Shown in pieces: positions 48,001 through 63,000 of a DNA stretch of 64,000 nucleotides. The first letter of the stretch is position 1. Each line of letters opens with the position of its first letter. The position numbers and the translations under genes are program-made. Source of the stretch: Paroedura picta (Eukaryota > Chordata > Lepidosauria > Squamata > Gekkonidae); NCBI RefSeq assembly GCF_049243985.1, contig NC_135377.1, positions 65,482,145 through 65,546,144 of the forward strand, read 5' to 3'. Under the pieces are notes generated by a model. The model had not been told where the DNA came from and ran no database searches. It worked only from the letters and a program-made list of their open reading frames with translations.

Positions 48001-51000
48001 CCCACCCCCAGTTTTGTGGCTGAAGCTGAGATTTAAACCCAGGATTACAATGTTCCGCTCTCCCACTCTGTGTATTATATTTTATTGGCTATCACTGCTG
48101 AAGTCCGTTGAGAGATTTGCTTATATTGTCATGAAATATTGGATCCGATGCATCGATACGCGAACCCTGTCGGTCAATAGTGTTCCTTGTTTGGATAACA
48201 TTTCAAATTGAGCATTACTTGTCTCTGTAGATTGAGCGAGAGAAGATTATGGAATACAAGAGGCAGGTCCAAAATTTAGTGAACAAGTCAAAGAAGATAG
48301 TGCAGCTGAAGCCGAGGAACCCTGACTACAAGAGTAACAAGCCGATCATTCTCAAGGCCCTGTGCGACTACAAACAAGATCTGGTAAGAGTTCACACTGT
48401 GATTGGTTGGTGCCCATTAAGAGCTCTATGGAATGGGAGTGCTTTAAAATAACTGCTTCATCCTTTGTATTGCACAAAGTTCCTTGAGGAAGCGGTGGAG
48501 TTTGGTGTCCACATAATTTGCTAGCTATTTATTGTACTTATTAAGATTTCTAGATTTCTTTTGTCTGGGGCTAGCTTGCAGCACATGAAAAACCTGCACT
48601 TACAATGCTCAGCTAAAATCATCTTAAAAGCTAATATCCCCTGTATGAACTGTAGCTGCTAAGACCCTAACTACACAAAGAGGCATTATAATGCTTACAA
48701 AATTAGATCCGGTGCTACATTCAGCACTATATAGCCCAGGCTTTTTCAACTTTTTACCCATTGGGAAACCCCGAAAATATTCTTCAGGCTTTGAGAAACC
48801 CCAGAAGTGGTGCAATTGTGCAGAATCTGGTAGGGAAGCATAACTGGGTCCATGCCCACCGAGGGTCCCTCACCTTCCCACTCTCTCCAGGCCTATCATT
48901 GGCCATTTTGGAAGGGGTAGGTGGGTTGACACCACCCAATAAATGTTTAACAAAGTTTAGCAATATATAAAAAATTAACTCCCACCCATCCAGGAGATCC
49001 TTCCAGGCCCATCAAGAAATCCAGGGTTTCATGAAATACTGGTTGAGAAGGCTTGCAGGATTGTACCACTTCAGAATCACATGGCTGAATGAAGGATCCT
49101 GGTGTAGTCATCATCTTGATAGAATATTATTCTGTGTGCAGTAAGATGCCAGTTCTTTCCATAGAGGAGCATTAAAGCATTATTACATCATTAGTCTATC
49201 CTGTTTTGTAAACATTGGCAGTCTTCAAGCAAAGGTTGAATACACACTTTTCTTGGATGCTTTAGGACACTTTGGGCTGATCCTGTGTTGAGTAGGGGGT
49301 TGGACTAGATGGCCTGTATGGCCCCTTCCAACTCTATGATTCTATGATTCATTGTGTTCTAATTCTCATGTGCCAGTATCGTACAATACTCTTTCCCACT
49401 TTCCATGCAGAAAACAATGAGGAAAGGAGACGAGTGCATTTTAAAAGACAACAGCGAACGCAGCAAATGGCACGTCACTGGACCAGGAGGCGTGGATATG
49501 CTGGTGCCCTCCGTCGGCCTCATCATCCCTCCCTTGAATCCTTTAGCTGTGGATTTGGCAACCAAGTGAGTTTGCAGCATGGCCCCAAAATCCCCTTTCT
49601 TGAAGAAGAGTTCTTGGATTCTGCCTCCCCCCCCACACACACACACATTGCAGCTGCCCATCTTCATTTGATTCTCCAAAATGTGCACTTTCAGTGTTCA
49701 GTGAGTCATACAAAGTGGCTATTAGATGGGCAACTGGCACTGCTCACAAGCACATTATTCTCACCAAAACCTGAGACCTGTCAGCAAATGATGGTTTTGT
49801 GTTCTGGTGGCAAATGTTGGCTTGGAGCATGTGCTGCAGGAGTGCTACTCAACAGATTTTGTTTACTGAGTAGGAAACGTGTGTGTGTGTGTGTGTGCAT
49901 TTTTTTTTTTACACAAATAATCATTCATTGCTCCTTAGGATTGAACAGTACTATGATGCCATTATGGCCCTCTGGAATCAGCTGTACATCAACATGAAGA
50001 GCCTCGTGTCTTGGCATTACTGTATGATTGACATTGAGAAGATCAAGGCCATGACCATTGCTAAGGTGAGCATTGCCCCAGCCTCTGTTGTTAGAGCAAG
50101 AGAGCACTTCTCCATCAGTTTGCAAACTTGTAGTTGTCAGCTTCCTTTCTGGAGAAGGTCCCTGAGCCTTTAATAGCTCCTTGTAATTACTATAGTGCTT
50201 TGATGTGTGTCACACCTGAGTTTGGAAAGAAACAGGAGTCCTGTTTCTGGTAGAATCCAGCAGCTAGTCAGGCTCACTCATTGGGCTGCTTAACTGCATT
50301 CATACAGTCACACCCTTGATTTCCATCACAGAATGATCCAGGCTAGTTACCACCCCTGGTTCCATACAGCACAGTCATTAATGCTATGTAGAATTCTCTG
50401 TTCATCCATAGGCATGGAGTGAACATTCGCGAATCACGAGATCATCATCACAATAGAATAAACCAAGAATCTAGTGGCACTTTGAAGACTGTCAGAATGT
50501 GTGCTAGGTTTAAACGTTCATGAGTCAGAGCTTCCTTCAACAGATGCATGGAGTGTCTTGTCCATAGCAGCTGTAATTTAAATGTGAAGTTATGACGCTC
50601 CATGCATCTGGTTGAAGTGAGCTCTGGCTCCACCAAAACGTACGTTGGAATAAAGATTGTTAGTCTTCATTAGGGACATGGGGAAAAAATGGCATTTTCC
50701 TGTTTGGATCTGTTGGACCTGTAAAAATAGGTATTTTTGAAAAATCCCAATTTTTTCAGGTCCAATAGATTTGAACCTAATTATGTGGATTTTCCTGCAG
50801 CATGATGGAAACTGCGCTACAGGAGAAGCTGTCCTCAGGATCTGTGTGTGTTGGGGAGTTCTCCCTGCCATACGCGGACTTCTCCCGTGGCATGGTTTAA
50901 ACCACATCATTGGAGAAGCTGTCTCCAGAATTTGCACGTAGCAGGGAGGTCTCTTGCTGCTGCATGGAGACCGGAGAGCCTCATCTGGGGTGGCAGGAGC

Positions 51001-54000
51001 TGAGAGCAGAAAGAGGAGCCAACCCCAGGTGAGGCTGCATGGAGCTCTCAGTTCCCACTCTCCTGGCCGATCCTGGAGAACATTAGCTGGGGTCAGTGGG
51101 AGGTGGCTCTTGTTCGGTGTAGCTGAATTTTCAGGTTTATTTGGGCTCAACTATACTGGTTGCCAATCAGATTATTTAATCTATATTCAATTTAAATAAT
51201 ACCTGAACATGTCCAGTAAGATACTTTCCCCCACTTAGGTTATTTCGATTGCACGCCCTTTGTAGCCCCACTGTATTTCTGTTTCATTTTGCTGCTGTAG
51301 ACTAACAATGCTCTCCGTCTTTAAGTATCCCTGCAACAACTGAATAGAGTGTAGGCTGGAATCGCAGTATTGCCCTATACAGATATAAATCCACTGAAAG
51401 CTGTGGGATAAATCCTGAGTAATCTGCATAGGATTGCCCTGTTGATGTTGCAATGAATTCAGTTGATGTGATCTTTCATGTATGCACCTAATAGAAAATT
51501 TAATTTTAAATTCAAGCTTGTCACATTATTATTATCTGGAAAACCTATTTAAAGACAGACTGAAATATGAACAAGAACAGGATTAGTTGACTGGGAGAAC
51601 CGGACTGACCAGATACCTGTAATACACTGTATGGTGCATACATACATACGATAGGAAAGGAGAAGAGGGTAAAAATTATGAGGTCATTCACCTCTGTAGT
51701 CCTTTGGGGTGCTTCTCCAGTTGTCTCACATTGCTAAAATCCACTTCAAAGGGTTGTCTGTTTTAATTTGACAGTGCCAGCACATCTCCATTAGTGGAAC
51801 AGTAAACAGAATACTAGGAAGTGAATCCCATTGAACTAAATGGAACACTCTTCAGAATAAATGTGTAAAATCAGATTTGTGCATATGACACAAGAGACAG
51901 GTGTTAAAGCTGGCAGAAGGCAAATAGCCAGTGCCTGGTTCCTTCATAACAGCCACTCTATTATGTTCCATACATTTTCTGGGTAGTCATATTTGAACAA
52001 TGAGATTATCGGACAGTAGCAGGGAAAGAGTTAAACACCCTTTCCTGTTCCGTCCTGCTAGAAATTGAGGTTCTGCATCAAAACTTTTATAAACAAAAAG
52101 AAAAAAATGGCACCAGGGTTTGACTATGTGAATCCTAGTGATTTGCCACTTACTGGGTGTAACAAATTAAAGGCACATAGGATGCACATTCAGTGAACTG
52201 CATGGCCATGCCCATTGGAAATGAGTGCTTTTTCCATCTGCATCCCAAACACATGTATTACAATAATTAGGGGCATACCTTCCTGATTTTGCAGAGGTTG
52301 TCTGCCTCTTCTCAAGTGATTTACATACAGATAACATGATTTTACAGACAACTCTGCTTTTACTGATGCAGCCTCTCCCTCTTGACCTTTCTGCGCATTA
52401 GTGTGTAACCTTAGATAATTCACTCTGACATAAATCTTCTTAGTTTAACCCATTTATCACTTTATTTCTTACAACAAAATGCAAATCTTTCCAGATGTAT
52501 TGCTTCCAGTATTACATTGCTCATATGGATTGTATTCCCAGGCTAGTTGTTGATGAAGAACAAAATTCATGTAATACCTTTAATTGTGGCCACCAGATTG
52601 ACACAAAACACTGGGAAAACTTCTGAGTGCAACAGAAGTCTTTACCAGGCTAGTGAAGTTCAAAGCCTGCACAATGTTTTGTGTTGCTTTGACTGGTCCT
52701 TATGAAAACTCACAGTTAAAGTGCATTTAAAAAGGGCTCTCAGAGTGACCTCTTGGCTTGGAGAAGGCAATTTGTTCTGTTTTTGGATTTTGAGTGGACC
52801 ACAAACTTTCCCCCGACTTTACGGATGGTTGTTGGCCCTTCTGAGTTCCCTTCCTTAAAATTTTTATCCCCCTGTTTGTTTCAGCTGAAGACAATGCGCA
52901 GAGAAGATTATCAAAGAGTAATAAGTGACCTGGAGCTCCATTATCAAGAATTCCTCAGGCACAGCCAAGGCTCAGAGATGTTTGGGGATGATGAAAAGCG
53001 AAACATCCAGACCCAGTTCAGCAACGCCCAAAAGCACTACCAAACTCTAGTCATCCAGCTGCCGAGCCATCCTCATCAACCGCCCCAGACTCAACAAGGT
53101 TGATTTCCCCCCTATAGGAATGCTAATAAATTAACTATTCATGCTCTGTGTTGAAAGAATGTACAGTATGTGACCACAAAACTCCCACTGGTGCTTGTAT
53201 TAAACCTCCTGTTTATTCTTTCTGCTTGGGACAACAGAAACAAGGAAGAAGGGGGCATTATCTACCATTTATTGCAGTATTTCCCAGCTGGGATTATGCA
53301 TAACCCCAGTATTACATCAGAGCCCTAGGAGGGATTATAGTGGTGGTGGTGGGGATTTAATTTTTTTTAAATGAGGGACAGCTTCAAGGTTTGGAGGTGG
53401 GTAGGAACAAGGGCCTAACTCCTGCCCACCACTGTGGTGGCCTGGATTTTGGTCCCAGCAGTGGACTGAGGCATCCACTAGCCAGCTTCAGGACTTGTGG
53501 GTGGGTAACAGGAGTCTACCTCCTGGTAGTGGGAGTGTCCTGGTCACATCCAGTGGGAATGTCTGGATGATGTCACTTCTGATTACATGTTACTGTAGAG
53601 AAGGCAGGCGTTGGAGGCTGACATCACTTCCAGATTACCTTGAAGCCTGAAAATTCAACAAGTGTGCCAGTTGTTACTAGTTGGTGCCTAAAGGTTCATT
53701 GGTGACCATGATGTTCTCCTTCTCCCTTGTTCATGGGAATTAACTGTATATGCCTAGAATCTAACTCATTATCTCCTAATGTTTTTTCAGTTGTCACTGA
53801 AGTCACTCATTTGGGCTCCGTCAATCAAGGTCAAGTGAGTGACAGGAACCGGGACCAGGAAAAACAAGAGGCCTGGCTGCTCATGGAGCTCCAAAAGCTT
53901 CGGTGGCAAATAGAAAACTGTGAGGTCCGGACGATGCAGAGGACCCCACTTCAGCTGGACCAGGGGGCTGCTCACAATTTGGCAGGCAGAATCAATGAAT

Positions 54001-57000
54001 TAGAGGTATAGCAATTTTGCAGTCAACAGGCACAGTGTGCTGTCTATGAATCTAGATGAGAGCCCCTCACTATTCATGGAGTTTTGAGAAAGCAGTTGAC
54101 ATCATCACAAAATGGCTGTCATGGAAGGCAGGGCTAATCATAAAATGGCTGCCACAGTGGATGATTTTAAATGGTTGGGTAGCCTTCTGCTTCTGTAAGC
54201 CCCTGAACAATGCACAGGTGGAGTTCCAGTGAATGTTCATATAATGTACTAACTTATGTGTAAGTGTCAACTTCACATGCAGCAGATGAGCGTCCTTCAC
54301 AATACAAGAGAAGTGCCCCCTGATATGCTTGCATTTCTGGAATAGATGTCTGAACTCATGAGGTTTCAGTCTACAAGCATTTTCAAGAGTAGCTCCACAT
54401 AGAGTGAATTGTGGTAGTGCAATCTGGAGATGACCATTGCATGGATCAATGTGGCAAGGTCTTACTCAGACAAATAAGGAGCCAGCTGGTGGTCCTGGAG
54501 TAGGTGAAAAAACACGGTGCTATCAAGGACACTTATTTATCCAATGATATCACAGAATCCAACATACAGATAACACTATTTTATAGGGAACTCTATTTTT
54601 CCATACTAATCCAACCATACTCCAAGGCTTTACATGGTGTACAGCTCTGGACACCACTGAGTTTCAGAAGTGACCCTCCAGCTAGCATTTCAGTATTTCC
54701 TGGCCACATAAAATCACCTTGGATGGATTCAGCTTCAGCCAGCTCCCCCTTAACCTGGACTACTGCATTGCAGGCATTGGGATTATGCTGAGAGCCCTGC
54801 TGCAGGCTGCTTATCCAGCAGGAGGAAGAGTTGAGTGTCATCAGCATATTGATAGCTCCCAATCCCAAACCTCCTGACATCTTGGCAAGAGGGGCATATA
54901 TGTGTTAAATTATACCAGAGAGAGGATTGCTCCTGTTGGGTCCCACATTTCAGGTCTCATTAAGAAGACCGCTCCTCTCTGAGAGGAGAACAGCCTGCTG
55001 AGAACATCCCTGGAGGAATGAGGAGAACCAACCAAGGGTGATGCCCCCTTACCCCTTGAGAGACAAGTTGGTTGATCAGGAAAAGTAGTATATACATTCT
55101 ATCAGGAGCAGATTATTCATCTGATTGTAATGTATCTCAGTAATTGAATGTCTGTCTTTCTTTTCTTAGGGCATACAAAATGAGTCCCAGTCCATGGCTG
55201 ATGCCCTTAACCGGCAAAAGGATTACCTTCCGAACTTTAGAGGCACTGAAAAATATCTCTATTTGCAGTCAGAAATCAGTGCTTTGTTTCAGAAACTTGA
55301 AAATATTAATGGGGTCTCTGCTGGTTATTTGGACAGGTAAGGAAACAGACAAGCTCTTCTGTGGTATCAGGATGGATTATTTATATTCCAGAATTTTACT
55401 TTGGTAATAAAAATAGTTATTGAATGTCAAGAAATTAACAAGTGAAAAAGATGCAGAACTCGGTAGTCTTTACCAGGGAATGCCAGACTGTGGCTCTCCA
55501 GATGTCCATGGACTACAGTACCCATGAGCAGGTGCTGGCAGGGAGCTCTTGGGCATTGTAGTCCAAGGGCATCTGGAGAACCACAGTCTGGCCACTCCTT
55601 GTCTATTCCAAGGGTCCCCAACATGGCCATGGTCATATGGCACCCAGTGACATCATTCTTGGTGCCACCAGGTGTTCTTAGGAAGTGGGTGGAGCCAGAT
55701 GAGGTTTTTGCAAAGCAATCTTTATGATTGGCTGTTGGAGAGCTGATTGTGCACATTTTTTTCAAACATTGCTTTGGGAACAGCTGTTATCGTAGCACAA
55801 GCATCTTCGCTGCGTGACTAAATGTAAGCTATGTGTTGGCTAAAAAAAACATTTTCCAACAATGTGTTCATTTTAAAAGGCATCCTGTTAAAAAGAGTTT
55901 CTGCCTGAAATGCCAGCAAGTTACTATTAGAGTCATGCATAATCTCAAGCCCTGAGATTTTGGGCTTGGCTCCTCTTCCTCCTGTGGTGACTATTTTGGG
56001 GCTGCTCCCTCCACAGTGTCCCAAAATTCCAAAGGTGTCCCCAGTCTCAAAAAAGTTGGGGAACGTTGGTCTGTACTAAGAACCCTCAAGTCTGAACCAA
56101 TGTTTCTTCAACAAAATAAGCCAAACAACCCCCCCTATCATTTATTGTTTTTCATATCCATGATTTATTGATGTAAATGCATGTTGGATATCGTCCTGAG
56201 CTGCATGAGAAAGCAGTAAATAATGATAATGATAATGATACATGGCCCAGAAAAACAAAAAGCCTTTAAAATGTTAATCACAAGGGTGCTAGGTAAACCT
56301 TAGGGAGGGTCTTCTACTAACATGTGTGCAGGGTCCAGGAGTCATCTTTCTGGAAAAAGCTCAAACTTGGAACTTGAGTGCAAGCTAACACATGATCCTA
56401 CCCCATAATAATGGGCTTTCCCACATTCTCATTTTCCTTGTATATAATTTCCTTTGTCTTTGGGTTCTTTTTTTCTATTTAGCCTGTGTTTTTCTACCTC
56501 TAGTGATTTGTGTCCTGCATAAAAACTTGCAGTTTAATCTATAGGGAGAGATGCTGGACATAAATGTAATATCGAATTGACCACTAGGAGGAGCAAAACA
56601 CATGCAGAACAGACCCCCATCCAAGGAACAGAAACTTACAAGCAAGGAAAATGTGTGGAAATGCTCATGAGATGGAAAAAATAGATGTTAAAGTAATATA
56701 CTTCCGTCTCTCTGCTTGGGAAAAGTGATCTAATTTACTCCACCCCCCACCTTCCTTGGATTTTGTATCTGTGATAACTTTTGTGACTTTTGTGGATAAT
56801 CAACTACTAGTAATTTTAAATGGAACTGTTTGCTACAGCTTGAGGGCCCTGAAATCCCTGCTCCAGAGCATTCTCCAGACGGAAGATGTGGTCCGCGTGT
56901 TTGAAGTCAGACTCACAGAAGAGGACACCCTTTCGTTGGATCCTGATAAAGTGGAAGCATACCGGACCAACCTGAAAGTGAGAGCGAACCTCAAAACAAA

Positions 57001-60000
57001 AATAAATCGGGGATTAAGCCTTGACTTTGTCATCCACTTAACATTTACACTGTCTTTTGTGTGTCTGTTTAAATTGTCTTAAATTGTTTATATTAATTTG
57101 CTCACATGGCTTTCAAGTATAAAAGATATTCAATGAAACTGTAATGTTTCCATTCATAATGTAAATTGGTCTATAATGTAAGTTACAAAAAGTAAGGCAT
57201 AAATTCGGTTTCCTGCGGGGGAGAATCCTGTTTAGACTTTTGTAAATGTACTGCATAAATAGGGTTGATTGCATATAATATAGACCATCGTTTGTGCTGT
57301 TAGTCTGCAGATTCCCAGAAGCTGCTTTAATTTCTTGACGGTATTTGTTGTTGTTCTTGTTCTTCCAGAAAATGAAAGCAGACCTTAGTCTCAAAAAAAC
57401 ACTACTTGGCACCCTGGAAGCAGAGCTGCAGAAGGTCCTGCAGATTCACTCTCAGTCTTGCCAGGCGTATAAACTCTATGACTTGGATCTTGGAAAGTAT
57501 AACGAAAAAGTTGGCCAGCTGATGGACCGTTGGCAAAGGATGGAGAAACAGATAGATGATAGGTTGGTCTATGTTTTCTTAAAGTTGTTCGGAGTCTTAC
57601 CCCACCATCATTGGCATTTCTTTAGTTGATACTCTTTTCCAACCTTTTGACAGTGTAGGAGCCGCTGAAATATTTTTCAGACTTTGCAGAGTTTGGGACT
57701 GTCATTAGTATGGCCAAGTACATTAAGGCAAGATATAGGGGAATGGTCAGGGAGCCCAGGGGAGCAAACACCATGAACTTGTCTTGCCGTTTTGGAGCAG
57801 TTGTTACATGTCATGGAACTTGTATGCCGAACAAAGAATTGAAGGCTTGTTGCAGGAGGAATATTGATTTGTTTTTAGGGGAAGGCTCAATGGTAGGGCA
57901 TATAGTTTGGGTGTAGAACGAGAACAATGATCTGGGAAAAGCATAATGGGTTTACTGGGAGTTGAAATATAAGTGTAAAGAATCCTTGATGACCCTTTAA
58001 TTACTGGATGGGAAAGCTACCAGGTTTGGGGTATAGTGTTAAGTATTGTCTAAGTAGGATAAATGAGTGTGGGGAAGGGAAGATGGAGCCTGATGGGATT
58101 AGTAGGTAGATTCTTGGGAACCCTGTCATCCTAAATTATGCTTCTCCTTGGGATGGAGAGGAAACTATTAACGGATCAGCTGTTCCTTCCCACATATGCT
58201 AAATTACATTAACCAGACTTGCCCTTGGCTTCCATCCAGTTTATGTCACTTTGGGCTAGGCCATGCATTGCTTTATGATATTTGAAATAATATTGCAGGA
58301 AGGGTGCCTATGGTTTTTCTAACTATATTTTGCTCCTCAATGAGAGGAGGAGTCTGACTGCTAATGTATGTCTTGGAGAGCCTCTACTAGTTGTAATAGA
58401 GTAAAGGTATCCCCTGTGCAAGCACTGAGTCATGTCTGACCCTTGGGGTGACGCCCTCCAGCATTTTCATGGCAGACTCAATACGGGGTGGTTTGCCATT
58501 TCCTTCCCCAATCATTACCGTGTAATAGAGTACACTGGGCTAAATATGGTCTGATGCAGCATAATGCAGTTTCATGTGTTCATAATTTGGGGGGTTCTTT
58601 TTGCATGCTTTGCAGAATTTGGGATTTGGAAAAACAGGTGAAGCAGCTGAGAACCTATAGAGACCTTTACCAAAGTCTCAATAAATGGATCTGTGATGCC
58701 AGGCGCCGTCAAGACACTATCGAAACTATGAAGCTTGGAGACGTCAGCACGGTCATGCGGTACTTGCAGGAGCAGAAGGTATTATTTGACTCCGAATAAA
58801 CCGGAAGTGTTTTTCAAAGAGAACTATCTATGAAATCCACTATGCTGACCAAATGTGAAATCAGAATCAATTAGGAGTCAGATAAGGTTTTGTCACAGTC
58901 CCTGTAGGGACATTTCCATGGGCAATGTCATAGTTAAGAGAACAAGCTAGGAGACGAGTAGTGTAAACATAAACAGTTATACCCTTGCTAAATCTGTTGA
59001 AGTCAATGGGCTTAGAAGGGTGTAACTCTGTTTAGGATGGCATGGTGATAAAACCTACTTAAGTGCTCAGTTAAGCTCACACTTTATTTAGGCTCTGAGC
59101 AGCCTCTATCTCATTGGTACGGTTTTGATGTGATGACCAAATCATGGCTAGAGCACTGGGATTGAGGCTTGGGTTTCGATGCTTTTTCCTTGGCTTTGTA
59201 CTCTTCCTGCTGCATATTCCAGTTTCCTGTACCTGATTTACAAACACCATAATTTGTGTTCTGTCTAGATCATTCCAGTGATGATTTCTGCAAACTCTGC
59301 TTTGTGTCCAATCTGAAATGGAAAACCCATTTCATGCTAGGTTTTTAATTCTGATTTGCAGAGAAATCATAGTATGAATCAGAATCATGCAGAGCTGGAA
59401 GGGTCATCCAGTCCAGCTCCCCACCTTCTGGAAGACTTTAAAAAACACACTCATCCAATCTCTTCCTTAAAAACTTCCAATGAAGGAGACTCCATCATCC
59501 TCCAAGGCAGCATATTCCATCTATGAACAGCTCTCACCATCAGAAAATGCTTTCTAATATTGAAGTGGAACCTCCTGTCCCATCATTTGAACCCATTGCT
59601 CCTATTCCTTGTCCCTACAGCTGCCATAAAAAATTGCCTTCAACATGTCTACCTTTTACATAATTAAACACTAGTATCATATCACCCCCTTGACATCCTC
59701 TTCTCCAAGCTACACACACCCAACTATTTAAACAATAGTTTTTTGGGGTCTCATAGCAAGCCCTGAGCCCTGGTTCATGCTGAACAAGAAGGTACATCTC
59801 GAGTCATTTTCTCATACCTCTTCCATTAAGCTCTGCAAATAAGATTTAGGAGTCTGCAGCAGAACAAACTGACAGATGCTCACCATTCTCCTGACCTCGT
59901 AAACATCATGACTTGTTGGAACTCTGTTGGAATTCATTAATCTTGTTTCTTTTTTTGGCAGACTTTACATGGTGAAATAACAGGCAAACGGGACAAAGTG

Positions 60001-63000
60001 GAAGAAGTGGTCAAGAACGCAGAGGTCTGCTCAGCAGCAATCAAGGTACAGTTATTTTTATATTTTAGTTTAACTTTCAAGGCTCGTCCAGCAAGTTGTC
60101 CAATTAAACCTGTCCTAGACTCATTCTGCAAACACTGGATAATGCACTTTCAGTGTCCTTTTGCAGCTGGATTTTCCTTTGTGAAACAGGAAAATCTACT
60201 TCTAAAGTTCTCTTTTAAAGGAGAGTATTGCCTGCTTTTGGTTCTGAAAAATGAGGTCAGGAGAACGATATGAATGGCTCATGCAAAATCATACTTTCTT
60301 CTACTACTGCAGGATTATGAACTCCAGGCGGCATCTTATTGCTCAGGGCTGGAAACATTACTGAACATTCCTATTAAGAGAAGCTTGGTCCAGTCTCCTT
60401 CTGGGTTAATTCTGCAAGAGGTACATTGCCTTCCCTGTTGTTGCATTTGTGACCCCTTTCTTGGTAAAACCTTCTTAAATGTTGGTCGAAAAACCTTTGA
60501 GCAGTCATGGGGGGGGGGGGGGATAAAGCCTGACTGCCCCGTGGGATTCGGTTTCTCAAACCAAGTGCAGAAGAAGCAGGTGGAACAGTCATGTTGAGAC
60601 TGCACTACTTCAAGAGCAGCGGTTGGAAAGTCACATAACGAAAAGTTGAGCTATGCTGGAAATTCTGTGTGGCCACTAGAAATTAGCGTGCTCTAAGCCA
60701 GAGTCTTTTTCGATGTTCCGTTTGTCTGTATGCAGAAATTTTGGGGGCATGGAAAAGTTCCAGTATAGAATCCTTGCCTGCAGACATACAGTCTAGGTAG
60801 GGCAGTCACATATTATAGATTATTAAAAAAAAATTAAAATATTTTTATTTAAACTATTTTATCTCTGATGAACACTCAAAACGGCTTCCAACATTGCTCT
60901 TCCATCATAGCCCTGCTATAATAAGTGACTAGTCCAAGGGTACCCACTGAGCATCTGTGCCTAAGGATGGGTGCAAAACGGCTGACAAACGAAAATTCAC
61001 CATGAATTTTAGCCAGCTCGTGGCTTGCAAAGCAATGTTTGTGAACTGAAGAACCATGAGGAACTTTCAGGAATTTTCATGCAGTTTGTGCTGGGGAGCT
61101 CCCTGTCACACAGCTGTTTGGAAACCACAGGGAACAGAAAACAGAATCCAAAGAGTGTTGGCTTGATGGAATAGGGGGTGAAATTATATTTTCTTAATTA
61201 TTGTTCTGTAAAGAGAAGTCTGGTGTATCAGACTGTTTCATAATAGAAGGCCCAGAAACTTATTCTTGACTGTATTTTGAAATGTTACCAAGGCTGATAT
61301 GTTCTATTCTCAAGGCTGGATGCAATTGTTTCTGTTAACAAGATAACTTTTGTAACCTTTTTCCAGTGACTTAGCATAATGGCAATGGGGGGTCCTGTGG
61401 GATGTGAAAGGGGGTGGAGACCCCAGCTTATTGGTTTGACCCAAAAAGCATCATCTTTCCCTGCCTTCAATGGAATATTATAAAGTCTCATGCAATCCTT
61501 TGTTCCGCACACAGGCTGTTTTGGAACCAACCCACCTATGCCATTTTTGTTCTTCTGCAGTTGAATAAAAATCATAAAAGGTTTTCCAGTCTAGTGGTCA
61601 TTCTATTTGGGTACTGCACACTAGGCAAACAATCCCAAAATGCCCAGACCAGGCCCTGGGCCATCAGGTTCATGAATCAACCTGCTGGTTTGTATGCGTC
61701 TGTGATTCAGTTTGTGGTACAGCCACACACCAAACTGACAAAATGCAGTTCATGTCCATCCCTATCTGTGGTAGAGGACGGACTGAAGCCACCTTTCTCC
61801 TAGATCCTAATCGGACACAAAATGTTAGTTCTGATGGTGGGGATCAGGTCTCATTTCATTAGAATTTTGTCTCACTTCTCTGCCACAGAGGTTAGAGCAG
61901 CGTACATGCTTTCCCCACCGCCTTTCTGTCCTCACAATAAGCCTGCAAGATGGAATAGGCTGAGAGAAAACAAATGGCTCAGCATAACCAACCAAGTTGC
62001 AGGATGGAATTTGAACTGGGTTCTCATAGTGCTGTTACAACTACACCGACTCTCTTAAGTCAGTTGGAATTCAGTGACACACATCTCAGTCTAGATGAGG
62101 CTATGGCTTATAAAATACTTGAAAATCTTGTTGATGTAGGCTAAAAAACAATGCTTAGACTAGGTTTACATTTGGTGTCTGTCCTTTTCCCTCCCTGTAG
62201 GCTGCAGAGATTCATTCTCGGTACGTTGAGCTTCTGACAAGATCGGGAGACTATTACAAGTTCCTGAGTGAAATGCTGAAGAACATGGAGGATTTAAAGG
62301 TAATCTATCTCTTTCCAGCTTCAGAAGATTTTTCCTATCACAACTTGCTTCCCATATTCATTGTTGCAGCTGTGCACTGTGTAATTGCTTCATTGCACAT
62401 TGCCTAGATGTTTTAGAAGCTTCATAAATAAATAATACTTCCATAAAACAATAATAAATAACACTCAAAACGTTATCAGCGAGAACAGCCCCCCCCCCCC
62501 AAGACTTTTCCAGCCTGGGGGTGGGCACCCTTGGAATTCTGACACAGCATGATGGGCCTGACCACAAAATGCCTGCTGCAGAATCTGATTTATTGCATGA
62601 TGTGTGTAGTGTAGCCAGGAGATCTGAGGATTGTCTCGCAGCCCAGCAAGGGACGTTTGGAGGTGGTTTGCCCTTGCCTGCCCTCCATGTCATGCCCCCT
62701 AGTGTCCCTTGGAGCAATTCAATATCCTAGTATGAAACTTCTTTTTTCCTTAGGCAGCTATCAAATGTTTGTTCCTCCCTCTGCCGTTTGATGTCCCATT
62801 TAGGAAAAGTTGCATTAGATGATTTGGCCATGGGTGTGGATGGGCGTCTAGCTATTCCTGGTAGGATAGATGGGATTTTTCTTCTTGTACAAAGTTAGTG
62901 CTGAGCATTTCTGGCAGCCGCTCCCAAAGGTTCAGAATTTCTCTACCTGGTTTTGTAGAGCAGATTCTGAATTGGCTCAGCACCCAGGAACAAGCATCAA

